The notes below the pieces were generated by a model. It was not told where the DNA came from. It saw only the letters and a program-made list of their open reading frames with translations, and made no database searches. From the NCBI GenBank assembly GCA_963971285.1, contig OZ020246.1:22938455-23002454 (forward strand): a stretch of DNA of 64,000 nt, in the 5' to 3' direction. A program made the position numbers and the translations under genes. Source of the stretch: Astropecten irregularis. Its lineage: Eukaryota; Echinodermata; Asteroidea; Paxillosida; Astropectinidae. Shown here one piece after another: positions 23,301 through 35,200 of this stretch; positions within the stretch are counted from its first letter, which is position 1; every line of letters begins with the position of its first letter.

Positions 23301-26300
23301 CAGAGCCATCGATTCGGCGTACAGGTTGCAGCTTATTTGATGTTTGATTGCTTTTTTCGGGGTTTTTGTATGGTTTTGTCTAAATAGTGATATTTTGTTT
23401 TATTTTTGGAAAAGAGTCTATATCTGTTTCTACCTGATCACATAAAATGTTCAACCTCTCGAGGAGATTACATGCTAATGATTCTTTATCTAAATATTTC
23501 ATACTTGTTAACGTAATTGTTCCCAATGTAAAAAGCAAATTCTTGGTACTTTAACCCCGCTTTGTGTGTTTGCTTGTGTATAATGAAACATGTTGGTGTT
23601 GTTAATAATATTTTGGATGGTGGTCACAAACCCTATGCAGTTGTCATATTATTGTGTTTTTTCTCTGACGTAAGTGTTTTTGTTTTCCGACGTCAGAGCA
23701 TAAATGTTTTCCCATGTATGGCCATCTTCTCGAGAAGTTGAGAATTTGATGTGATCAGGTTGAAACAGATATAGACTCTTTTCCAAAAATAAAATCACTA
23801 TGTAGACAAAACCATACAACAACTACAACAAAACAGAAAAAGTCAAACATGTACAGTAACTAAATTCATAGCCCAATCGGTGGTTGTATGCCTATATGGT
23901 CGTTGTTAAAGGCAGATCAAACGTATTGCCAAATAGGACGTATTGCCGCTTTAATAATTTGACATTTCCAGTTGACTAAAGACCACAGATATATTGGAAC
24001 GTATTGAGAAATCCATTAGTAGGACGTGTAAAACCAGCAGCAAAGGCTGTGGTGGTACCATTGATTTGACACACCGATGACACGGTTGCTCTATTAACCA
24101 ACAAATATGTTTTGATGCAGGATTCCGCTTTAGCAATTTCACGCATCAAGCTCAAAATCAATTCCATCCTACGTATTCAGTATCATAGTACTGACAAAAG
24201 ACCTGTATATTTTATATTGGGTTTTCCATACATTTTGCCATGCCTTCAAGGCACAGATATGATTTTGCTTTGGAATAATCTAGTCTTCTGTTGAATGCAG
24301 GGACCATTTGCGTAAATAATGTATATAGATCCTTTGCCGTTTTGTGTTTTAGGTCTGGTACACTATAAAACTGCTAACAAATTAAGCACTTAAAGGTTCA
24401 TTATTTTGCACTTAAAAAAAGTAAGTATATAAAAAGTATAAAAAAAAGTATAAAAAGTATATTGACTGCAATTGATGTGCTAGTTTTGCTCGTTAATGAT
24501 TTGACTCCATAAAGAGCTAATTGCAATGATCTTTAAGTGTTATTTTTCTGATCACTCGATCAGGTGCTACTTAAACATCTCAACACTGAATTATGGAATC
24601 GTTTATTTAAATTCAACAGCAATACAGAATTGTGTCAATTTTAATCAATTTCATTATAACGAATTTGAACTTAATCAGATAGTAGTACGTTTTGTATAAT
24701 ACCTCATTTCCAGCACCTCAGAAACATTTTACCCCAGAAATGCTGAATCTTGCACCTGAAGTGCTCGTCAGAGAGTAGCAATATTTTGATTTTTAGCACT
24801 TTGCTTTTAGAGCGTATCGATCCCCGTTTAACAATTGCAGCGTGGGTTGTTGGTCCTCCTGACAACAACCAAATCCATCAAACGAATAGGACAAGTTTAT
24901 TCAAGTTCAAGAATTACATACTATGTCAGGAAGAAAACACAGAATGATGGTTTTCCAGCACGTCTTAAAGGTAGTATCATTCTTTGGTTTTTGTCAAAGA
25001 AATACAGATTCGTGGGCAAAGGTATCAAGGAAGATACAGTAAAAGTAATCTGTGAAAATTTCAGTCCCATACGTTGCCCACTTTTTGAGAAAACAGCGAA
25101 AAACGGCGACAATATTTCTTAAGTCTTTTCTCTTTTATTTTTGATCTTTTAAAAGATCAAAAAGATTTTCGGTCGTTGTTAATTTCTGGATAAATACACC
25201 ATTTCAGGCGGAACAATTTTAACAGTATGTTTCTACCATCACCATTTTCATACCCTGAAATGTATACATAAATCTGTGAACATTTCTGTTTTGGTCTCTT
25301 ACCAAAGTATGATACTACCTTTAAACGCACCCTCGGTTATCATCTTTTCCTTTTCAGGCTACGAATAATAGGGGACAAGGTTTAAACAGAGAGGAATAAA
25401 TAGCAGATTTACATAATTCAGATGATCAAACATCTCGACCAATGTCCGTTAACAAATCAAGTTGATTTTCATCATATGTTCGTATAGCCAAATTATGATA
25501 GCAGGTACAATTCGTAATGAAAACTACCACGTATCCGCTATAATAAATCTCTTGTAGATTTCGTTCTGGTGTTGAATTATTATTATACCTGAGAATGTTT
25601 TGGTTCCATGGCTAAGTTTAAAGAATCTAAGCCACACAAATTCCAGGAGCTGTTATTTTGTGGCAAATAAATAATAAAATCGATATCTGCACTCAAAAAC
25701 CACTTTACTGTCTCTTAAGTATTTTTTTATGAATTGTTTTCATTTATTTTTATTCTTTTTGGGAACGCCCACTACAAAAAAACCCAGAGGCAATAATGAT
25801 TACGTAACGGCCTATGACGTCAGCTGATGAACCCAGGTTTTCACATCGACTACTGACGGGTACCAGTAACACTGGTACTCAAGCGTGTATATCCATATAA
25901 AAACCGCATTACAATGTAGTCTCGAGAGGGAACACTCTGTTTGCGGTTGATGATGTTGTTGTTTTGAAGTTGCGATTTTCGTTGTTTATTTCGAATTGTC
26001 ATGAAAGAAAATTATTATCTTTGAATCTGGGCTAAAGACATACGAGTTCAAGACATTATGTTGATTTGTTGCGGCTCAGCCGACGAAGGATTGCCAAGTT
26101 TGTACGGACGTATCCCACGCATCGCGTGCACCTGCTAGAGTCTATACCGGTTACCCGTATGCTTATGTGAAAATATGTAGGCCTACATGGTGTCAATTCG
26201 GTTAAATTCAGTCCCTTGAAAGGCATGGCATTGACATCAAATTCCGAAAACTGTTCTGAACCAAGCTTTGGCGAAAATCCGACGACGAAATCATTCAAAA

Positions 26301-28862
26301 TGTTGATGAATTTGGAGGTAAACGGAACGAAATAATGCTGCCCAACAGTACGTACATGTAGGCCACGAACCAACACATGTCACAGCCTACATGTTTCGGC
26401 CCTACACCATGTACCACTCGATCGGGTACACCATCGGGCCCACACAACGGAGTGCTCGAAAAGTATTGTAAAAATCAAATATTGTACTAAAAAATATTAG
26501 ATAAATTTTACAAAAATACTTTCAATGATTCTCAAATAATTGTTTAGGGGCCCGTACATCGCTGTCTGTTTTTTTAGAATTTAGCTAGAGAAGTAACATT
26601 GCTCCTGCGTGGGTATTTTTCTACATTCTAGCCCAGTACTACTACTAAGGCCCTACGTATTTTTCTGGGTGCCGTAATTTTGGTGATACGTTGCAGCATC
26701 TACCTCTACTCCTAGATCAAGAATTTCCCTCAATTAATTTTCTTCATGGTCCCCATACGTCTGTTATTCCCGGACATCCTCAATTTTATAATTGACCCCC
26801 AACTTTTCGAGAAAAAAACAAACTTTCTGCGTTCCCCAGCATGACGATTGCTCTTATCATAATTATCATTCTTATTTTTTTTCTAAAGCACATGCATTAG
26901 CGGACGCATTTGGACCAGACCATTGTTTTTACAGGGGTGGTTTGTAATATCAATAGCACTGTAGAAGTTCAATTATCAACTTTATTCATTAAAAATATAT
27001 CAAATGAAAGCAAAGCTATGTCTTATCTTACCAGGCGTTGATATGTCCCACACGTAACATGATATGAAAATGACCGCAATCGCATTTTCATCGCTTCACA
27101 CCTCGTGGTAAAAACCACGTGTATCCCCTTATAAAAGATTGATGATCCCAAAATCCATGATTGCTGGACTCGTGGCTGGTCAACTTCAATTTTTCGGCAA
27201 ACGAGGTGACGCAGAAAGACATTTATTTCTCCAAAAATTGTGGGCCAATTGCAAAAACAAGAATGCACTGACCATAACAGATGTGTGAGAGTAAGAGAAA
27301 AAATAATCCAGGCGAGTTCATGGGCTAGGAGTAGAGAAAGGTGCTGCAATGTTTCACCACAAACTACGAAGAAAACTGGTCGCATGACTGGACCTCCCCG
27401 GCCCACAGCACAGATTCGGTCTCGCAAGTCGCCCTTGTCTCGTCCAAATTCTCGGTGCTCCGATCACTCATCAGATGGATAGGCTTCGTGACACTATGTT
27501 ACTACAACCAGCAGCAACACACCGCTACCATTTTATTGAACATCTGTACATATTTTTCGTAACTTTAGTCCTTGAATTTGCAGTATGAATTATTCAAAAA
27601 TCACAGTCAACGTAACGTAAGTCGCAGGCCGTGGCTCCGTTCATGGAGACCGTGTGTCTTTTTTCTACATGGTCCAACCATAATCCGGAATTTCCGGCAG
27701 TAGTTACGTATTCTTCTGTTCCCGAACAATTTATCATGGTAGATAAATAAACAGTTATAAGAGGTGTTCGTTTGTTTTTTTAATCTGTGCATTATAACTA
27801 ACAAGAAGTGTCAGGAAAATGCCAAACTGACAGCGCGCAAGCAGGGAACTGCGTGTACAATACACATACAGAGTATGTGAATTCATCCTCATGGCTGAAC
27901 CTGTGTTCATCAGCTGACGTCACCAGCCATTACGTAACACTTTATCGCCTTCGGGCTTTTAAAAATGGGCGTTCCCAAAAGGAATAAAAATCAGACTAAA
28001 ACAATTCATATAAAATAATTAAGACATAATTAACTTGTTTTTAATACAGATATCGATTTTATTAATCATCTGCTACGAAATAACAGCTCATTGCAGCTTT
28101 TTGTCACAGATCCTTTAATAAGTTTGTTTTTGTCCAAATCGTATTCTAATCTTTTTGTGATCAGTTAAGAAGATATCTTATGAAAGCTTATAAGCTGAAG
28201 TCAATCCTTACGTTGATTTGTTTTTTTTTAATTATTAATTAATGAGACACGTGACAGCCATTTCAATATTTAATTAGTCAATATTGTTAGCAGCATATCT
28301 GGAGACCTACAAATGTCAAGAAAATATTTCTTTTTTTTTGCAAAAGCTTAGTAACATCTAATGATGCATGTAAATAACTGTGACATCATCATGACGTCAT
28401 AAAACTGACTGATTTTGTTTAGAACAGTTAGTGATGACATTACGTAAACAAAATCAGCGTTTGGAGGATGTGAAATCGAGGCTGAATATCATAATTGTAA
28501 AAATACGTTATTTATATCCTCAAAACATAGAAAAAAGCATGCTTTGTGTCGTATTTTCGTGGCTATGGATTGAGATTAAAACGTGTACACGTATATCGAT
28601 ATGATAAGTAGACACCGTACGACCAAAAAAGTGCCCCAAACGCGGTTATAGACTAAGTACATTAGAATCTATCGTCTGGATGGGTGAAAATTCGTGCCAG
28701 AAGTACCCCTATCACGTTTTACTCTTGGCCCCTGATCAACAGACAGAGACCATCTTCAAGCCAACTGATCCTATATGCAGCAGCCGTAGGCCTACATCAT
28801 AATGGTTTTGACTTACCGTACGTGGCAGCCAGCAGCATCATCAGAGCTAAACGCAGACGCAT
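20342..28862 (-). CDS. Array gene 2: short-repeat paralog (2 SEATST motifs, 4 exons)
   Basis: Exons are 28862-28817 (signal peptide MRLRLALMMLLAATY, donor gtaagt), 21730-21581, 21332-21108 and 20586-20342 (stop TAG at 20344-20342). All introns are phase 1. The product is about 221 residues. Exon 2 is nearly identical to that of gene 1. Exon 3 has two repeat motifs, then TDVACDTIITEAYDY and ALERLEFTVNNAG. Exon 4 reads QITCNDPSCGY, the conserved core RISVILTSNEIQVLKEG, and ends DTEWHICY, so the usual RFYAPCY end has lost a few residues. Intron 1 is 7.1 kb and full of repeats; intron 2 is only 248 bp. Secretion is predicted; function is unknown. Confidence 0.8.
21892..21959. repeat. Short heptamer repeat (agaccaa)n in intron 1 of gene 2
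   Basis: There are just under ten uninterrupted 7-bp units. The same flanks surround the 1.2-kb heptamer array in gene 3 (41932-43163), so both descend from one ancestral tract that expanded in one paralog. Confidence 0.9.
22085..22180 (-). repeat. tRNA-Leu-like SINE head or tRNA pseudogene
   Basis: On the minus strand ggagtgccgtggcctagtgg is followed by actcaagatcctgtgg and a B box gggttcgaatccagccg. The anticodon-like CAA and long variable arm look tRNA-Leu-like, but the 3' side does not pair with ggagtgc, so it is not a functional tRNA gene. Confidence 0.5.
22460..24690. repeat. 2.2-kb near-palindrome (two about 1-kb inverted arms, about 260-bp loop)
   Basis: The left arm (about 22460-23466) is repeated inverted at about 23730-24690. 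Matching pairs include gtgctagttttgc near 24478 against gcaaaactagcac near 22697, agctctttatggggtcaaat against atttgactccataaagagct, and ctatatctgtttctacctga near 23417 against its inverse near 23763. The arms have diverged with small indels. It lies in intron 1 of gene 2; part of the arm is related to 52660-52740. The frames in it are not conserved. Confidence 0.85.
24969..25320. mobile_element. MITE with TTAA target duplication (ends aggtagtatcat)
   Basis: TTAA at 24965-24968 and 25321-25324 flanks the ends aggtagtatcattctttgg and ccaaagtatgatactacct. The interior contains the hairpin tgatcttttaaaagatca. A close relative is at 57429-57785. This is piggyBac-like by target choice only. Confidence 0.8.
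25640..28100. mobile_element. 2.45-kb element with about 220-bp terminal inverted repeats
   Basis: The left arm 25640-25850 (agctgttattttgtggcaaa, aaatcgatatctg, gggaacgccca, tgacgtcagctgatgaa) is mirrored at 27890-28100 (ttcatcagctgacgtca, tgggcgttccc, cagatatcgatttta, aaataacagct). The interior has no recognisable transposase; frames at 26056-26376 and 27023-27427 are not identified. It is a non-autonomous DNA element in intron 1 of gene 2. Confidence 0.7.
28200..28800. other. Intron 1 of gene 2 near its 5' end, duplicated in gene 3
   Basis: Segments at 28230-28430 and 28480-28600 align with 52770-52990 and 54400-54540 in gene 3 (for example tttaattagtcaat and cataattgtaaaaatacgtt versus cataattgttaaaaatacgt). 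No gene is seen. Confidence 0.5.
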
Positions 28863-28907
28863 AGTGACACCCTTCTTCTATCCCTCTCCCGCCTTGATCT
28901 GAATTCT

Positions 28908-28932
28908 TGACGTCAGATTAAGGAATTATATT
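28908..28932 (-). promoter_or_regulatory. Core promoter of gene 2: TATA-like box plus perfect CRE
   Basis: aatataat (28932-28925, minus strand) is followed downstream by the palindrome tgacgtca (28915-28908). It lies about 46-70 bases upstream of the ATG at 28862. The same arrangement is at 55059-55083. A CRE/ATF-type factor is expected from the motif alone. Confidence 0.5.
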
Positions 28933-31900
28933 CTGAACTTAAATTACTCTTAGTATGGTTGGCCTCAAATATTCACTAGAGAATCATCAGTGTCGATGTA
29001 TCATTGCAACTTGTCCAACTGACGAGCCATCGGCAAAGCTAAAATAGAATCCGTATGTGGTTTCGTTCTCTTCGCTGCGTCAGCAGAGCTGAAGGCAGGC
29101 GCGCTTTGTTGTTCTCCTGTCTCCAAGCAACGCATCCGTTACCATGATAGCTCTGCTTATGACTTGATGCTTTTGTTGTCTTTGCTTTGTTATTTTTTTG
29201 GTGGATCAAATTCATATCAAAGCTTGAATTCAGGTAAAGTGATTGTCAAATGATGTAACTAAATACAAGTATTTCAGGCACATTTTTATATGATTAAAAT
29301 GTAAAATCAAACAGAAAAGAAGAATCATTTTCCTCAGCCAATACCATTCTGTCACAAGACGTCTGGGTACCAGCTAATGCATTTGGATGATCAGAGTTGT
29401 TTCTCGATGGTAGCCACGTGTATCACTGTACACGTGGCAATACACGTGGTGCTGGAATGAAGGGGAGATAAACCAAAAGCATAATGGTATGCCGAGGTAT
29501 GGAGCCGTTCGTATGGATTAATGTTTCAAAAATTATAATAAATTAATTCTTCATCCAGTCTCTGCAGATTTATTTTTTTCAACAAATTATCCTACCCATC
29601 TTATGCATCTATTGTTGTCATTAAACCTTTCCTATTCAAGGGCGAGCAATAGGAAATTAGCATGCAAAAGAATAACTATAAATCTATCTCGTTCATTATT
29701 TTGTGGTAACAGGTACATTATTTCTCCATATTGCAGTTCAATTGTCCAATACTCTGATCAGTTACATTCTTGTACGGTATTACATCTTCATAACCCATCT
29801 CGCATTTCAAAATAAGACCTCGATCGAGGAATATGAACGCATCTTTAACAAATCCGTATAAAAAGCTCCGTTTGTTCAGAAAACGGTTTCGTTATTAAAC
29901 AATCATTCATTTGACTGTACATTTTTCCTCTATCATTTGAAGCCATCGATTCAATTTAACCTGCAATTATAACACCTCATCTTTCCCTCGCTCATAATTC
30001 CCTTGTTCAGTGTACTATAACCGTTTTTCAAAGATTCGCAGATACTTCGAACAGAAGAATGAGAAATTTCAAAATGTATAAATTGAAGACGTTACTTATT
30101 AATACCTTCAGTACAACATTTACACTCGATTTATCTGCCTACGTAAACAAATTAAACAAACTCAGAAAATATCTCAATATTTCCTTCAGAGAAAATGTAA
30201 ATGTATACAATGTTTTTCATTTCTATGAAGCCTCACAAAAACTATCACCATAGCAACGACTCAAGATTACACCAGCAACTATCAAACATGTTTTTCAATA
30301 ATCCTTATGAATATAAATGTTATTAATGATACTAAAAAAGGGAAATTCCTTTGTTATGAGTACGAGGTTGACAGATGTCCCGATCATTTACAACGTGACA
30401 TTGCAAATTCAAGTAACACAGTGATATCGAAAGTGCTTCTCTTAAAACGGGTAAGTGAACTTCAAAGAAATCAAATTGAATTATTCCAAAAACATGAAAT
30501 AGATAAATGCTGAAATGAAAATCGATAATTTTTTATTTTGTTTTTTTTACTTTTTTTTTCCATTATGTATTTTTTTCAAATTTTCTAAATTTTTCTTTTG
30601 TTGTTTATCTATGTTAGTTGTCTTAATTGTTTTTTTCGTTTTGAATTTTTATTTAAATATACCAACAAATACAAAGAGCTTTAAAATATTCTTTTAAAAG
30701 TTATAGTTACAATGAAAACAGGTTGAATCACAATAACTGTACAATTAAGCAATATATACATTTCTACAGTTTTACCCAAAAGCATTTCTTTTTAATTTCA
30801 TACCGTGTGTGTGAACTTTGTTTCAAATAAATACATATTGAAATATTCCAAAAACATGAAATACCTTAATAATGAAATCAAAATGTATCATTTTTTTGTC
30901 TCCTTTTTAACAACATAACAGGCTCACTATCAGTAGTGTATACACGTCCTAAGACCTGGGGGGGGGGGGGGGGAGGGTTGATCGTGTAACTGGGTCGTAC
31001 TTCCATATACGTTTGTGCACAAAATCATTTTTTATATATATAAAAAGTGAAAACCTGGGGGGGTTGCAACCCCCCTAGCCCCCCCCCCCCCCCCCGGGAT
31101 CTACGCCCATGCTCACTATCAATATGGGAACCCTTTATTGTTTCAAATTTATTTCCCTGTTGTTTAGTTATTGTTACTTGTCTATTTTTTCTTAATTATT
31201 TTATTATTTGCACACTCTTATCTAAATGTACCCAACATACGCGCGGTTTTAAATATTCTTCAAAAAGTTCTACTCACAATGAACACAGGTAAAATTGCAA
31301 GAAATGTACAATCGCCATTTCGAACTGAATGAATGATATTTAAATGAGTGTAAGTTCAATTAAATGTTATTTCCTTTCCTTTTGTATTCCCCTTTACTCA
31401 ATATTGGTCTTAGTGTTGTGAATTGCCACAAAATATTTCTTTTATTGAATGTAATGTCGCTTTTGTCAAATTTCTGTTTTCGTAAGTTTCATGGGTTTAT
31501 TTTTTTATTCAAATTATAAATTTTCAACACATCTTGAAACCGTAAAAACAAAAAAATTATTGACGAGCTTTAATATATATAATATACACCGAGTACATTA
31601 TTAAGCCCTATCGAAACTTTTTTAATCATTTCACAATTTAATAAAGTTATCAAGTAAAATTTTGCACAAATTTCAAATCAAACACAATCTATTACAAAAT
31701 AACAATTAACAACTGTACTAATTACAAGCAAAGGCCACAATATAATGTTTGTACATTTCAAGGTTTTAAGAATTAAAAGAACACAATCAATAACCGTCTT
31801 TCGTTTCAACAGAAAGTATTAATGTTAACAATGTTTAATAACCACATATAACAATCAATGGGTCTCGCCATTTGTATCAAGTTGTTCATCAAATCATTCA

Positions 31901-32277
31901 AAGGAAAATAAATGCAACAATGACATGCCAATAGTGAGAATGTTTATTCTCTGGTCATACTGGCTGAATTGTCCAGTAAACATTGTGCAGTGGAATGAGG
32001 TTCTTATCCTGATGACCAATGGCTGTTAGCAACTACAGCTCCTTGGTATGTGATGAAAACTCAACCATTCTACCAATAAGTATATGTTCAGCAATGAGGA
32101 TACACCATTAGTGTACTTCTACTACTGGTCTCAGTGAACGTTTCATTTGAAGCTAAATAGTTCATTTGTGTTAATACATTGCCATAATGATGACGTTTAA
32201 TTTACAGAAGGCTACAATTAATAACAGTGCCAATGCCTTTGTGTATCCTACGTGTCTTTTGATAAATGGGAATCAGA
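28933..32277. other. Intergenic flank between genes 2 and 3; no gene seen
   Basis: It is homologous to 16809-20340 but more deleted. It contains the small inserted element at 30933-31110. The part at 31960-32270 is the conserved 3' flank of gene 3 (cattgtgcagtggaatgagg). Short frames are not maintained between the copies. Confidence 0.6.
30933..31110. mobile_element. 178-bp inserted element with long G and C runs, 11-bp target duplication
   Basis: The direct repeat gctcactatca lies at 30922-30932 and 31111-31121. The insert starts gtagtgtatacacgtcc, reaches a G run of about 16 near 30958, and ends with a C run of about 17 then gggatctacgcccat. The two runs can pair, so a hairpin or G-quadruplex is possible. 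Confidence 0.75.
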
Positions 32278-35200
32278 CTAATAACACGGGGCATAGATAC
32301 GCAACTCTGCATGACCGTGCGAAAACATTATAAAGCTCCAGATGTCATTCGCGTTGGGTGCATTTGGGAAACTAACCACTGGTTCTTCACTTCCTCCTTG
32401 AAGGACCTGTATCTCATTGCTGGTGAATATCACTGAGATGCGAGGACCATCTTGCACAATGGCTGCTCCACTGATCATAGAACTGCCACATGCAGCATGT
32501 AAACAGTCAATCCGAGATTCTGTATTGGCCAAAACTTTAAGAAAAAGATCGACACTCTCTCTGTAAACATTAAAGTGTCTCTGCAATAGGAATTTTATGG
32601 CTTGAATATGTGCCAAAATGCAACTGTTTATGGGGTCTGATTTTACCCACTTCCTCACACTGTTTCAGTGTTAAAACAGTTTTTGTTTGTATGCTAATTA
32701 GAATTTCCATATTCATGCGCAAATCTGTGATTCCATCTTGGTAAATGAGGGCAGTAACCAATTGATTTGTGCACAAAAGGTCGGGTTGTTTTATTGGTTT
32801 TCTGACAGAATTTTTCCTCCTCAATGGGTTTTATTGAGCTGAATATGTTCCTTTCACTCAACTTGTGGTGTATTTTTTGTTTGCCAAACCATTTCTCTGG
32901 GTCAAGTTTGCCTCCTAATTTTTTTTGTACTCTTGTTGTTGGTTCCCTACATGAGCAAGCATGAAAATCCCCCATTTTGCAAAGCCATTCAAATGAAAAC
33001 CAAATCCTAATTTGAAACCAAAATAAAGGCTTGCCATTTATTATCTGTCAGTATATTCTGTGTATGAAAACAATAACATAACCTGACTGAAAAAGCACTG
33101 CATGAACCCTTTAAGAATACATTGTTTCGATTGACACATTCCTACAAACAAACGGAGGAAATACAATGAGTGGTTAAATGTAAATTGAGCGAGCCTGTTA
33201 AGATCAGATAAAGTTTTACAAGAGAGAGTTCCACTTTCCCCGCGATACATGAACTTTTTGATAAGCTTCCATCGAGTTTAGACTCACCGATTCCATAGAG
33301 TTGACTGCCAAATTCATTTAAGAAATTCAGAAAAACGACATCGGTATAAACACTGACAGTTAACTCCAGTCTCTCAAGAGCTGATGGTAAATTCCCCTCT
33401 GCAGGAAAAGACACCCAGCTCCCTGGTTCTCCGATGACAGTACCACACGTATCACCGGTGGCACTGGTTGATGTCGCTTCTGAAGTAAAAGAATCAAACG
33501 ATAGTGTACAAGTTTGTTGAATCAATCATGCTTAACAGAATGTTTGTGTCCATTTTGGCCAAATTTGTGAGTCCCGAAGCGAAGGTTTCCAAAAGAACAC
33601 CCCCAATTACAGAAAAATATTGGGAAGAAAATTAATTGCCATTTCCGCATTGTTCGTAGACTAGCAGGCTAGTCGTAGTAAGTCGCGTTGATCGTCTCTT
33701 CTTTCACGCAACTCTCGCGAAACCGCGCGAGACTCAGCGAGAGTTCGTTCTCTCGGCGCGGGACCACTCGAATACAACGACTAGACAAACACGATTTCAA
33801 TTTGTACACAGCCTATGGGCTCTTTTATGGTGGCTTTAAAGGGACATCGCATATCGCAAACGTGTGCGCACACGTATGCGATGTCGTGAAATATATCGCA
33901 TACGTGTGTGCACACGTATGCGATGTCGTGAAATTTATCGCGAATATGTGCGCACACGTATGCGATGTCGTGAAACAATTCGCGAATATGTGCGCACACG
34001 TATGCGACGTCGCGAAATTTATCGCGAATATGTGCGCACACGTATGCGATGTCGTGAAATTTATCGCGAATATGTGCGCACACGTATGCGACGTCGTGAA
34101 ACAATTCGCGAATATGTGCGCACACGTATGCGAATTCGTTTGCAATGTCGTGAATTTTATTGCATACCTTTGTCGCATACCTTTGGAGTGACGTCATTTT
34201 TGCGGGCAATTTGTTAGTGACCTAGGGAGTACGCAAGTGGCCCTGGTCCCAATTTTAGTCCATGGGCCGAGCAGCCGAAAAACGCTTTAGTTTTTGAGAT
34301 ACGTGGTCTGCATCACGGAATTCCATAAAATTTGGCAGGGGTGTAGATTGTGGTACACTCATCAACAAACAAGTTGTTCCCGCTTGCACAAATTGCTCCA
34401 TAAAGAGAAATTTGCGGTTAAAAAGGACCAAAATTCGTGTATAAAGAAAACATAAAAGAAACAGCGCCCCCTATTGGTAGATCAAGTACAACTCTGTGCA
34501 CATAACATTGTTGTTACCAGCGGCAGTTCTAGCATGTGTATATTTTGATTACTTCAGGGAATCAAAATGAATACCTGGGAAATTTTCGGCCGGCATTAGA
34601 AATAATATGCGTTTATATTATGTTTTTCGGGAAAAGGGTGTATAAAATTATGAACTTGCCGTGGTGGAAATGGAAATATTGTTCAGCCAAAGCTGCTACC
34701 TTGTTGTTGTTACCACACCTGTTACAATGGGCATATTAGATCTTAATCACAATAATTGTAATGTTTTAAAATATAAAAATTAAAATTAAAACTCATGCTG
34801 TTCCAGTACATTAAGTGATTTATTTATTGCAAGTTTCAATGTTATTTCTGTCGAATAAATACTTTATTTTTAGTTTTAAAATAAAATAATTATTACATAT
34901 TTCAGTTTTCTTTTTTCTTTATACAGTAGTATATATCACAAATACATGTTGATAAATTGGACTACGAGGTTGTGTTTCCAGCGTTTCTGATGATTTTCAA
35001 AATGCATCAATATAGGCCAACTCTTATCCTGTGCATACGGTGAACAATATGGTATGAATTAATACAGCTGTCTGATGACATGCCCATTTACAGTAGTGTG
35101 GGATGCTTTAAACTAGTTAGTGAATTGACATTTAACATGGTAGGACAAAAAAATTACAGGCTGTTGTGCGTGCCAACTTTTAGATAACCATCAAGAAATT

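Noticed and set aside
26056..27482. Frames of 80-134 codons inside the 25.6-28.1 kb element
   Set aside because: They overlap on opposite strands, show no recognisable domain and lack splice or repeat support.
33841..34190. CRISPR-like appearance of regular repeats (also 9112-10246)
   Set aside because: Units are contiguous with no unique spacers, the genome is eukaryotic and no cas genes are present.
33688..34217. Overlapping frames on both strands
   Set aside because: They come from the 42-bp satellite in the transposon arm, whose unit length is a multiple of three.
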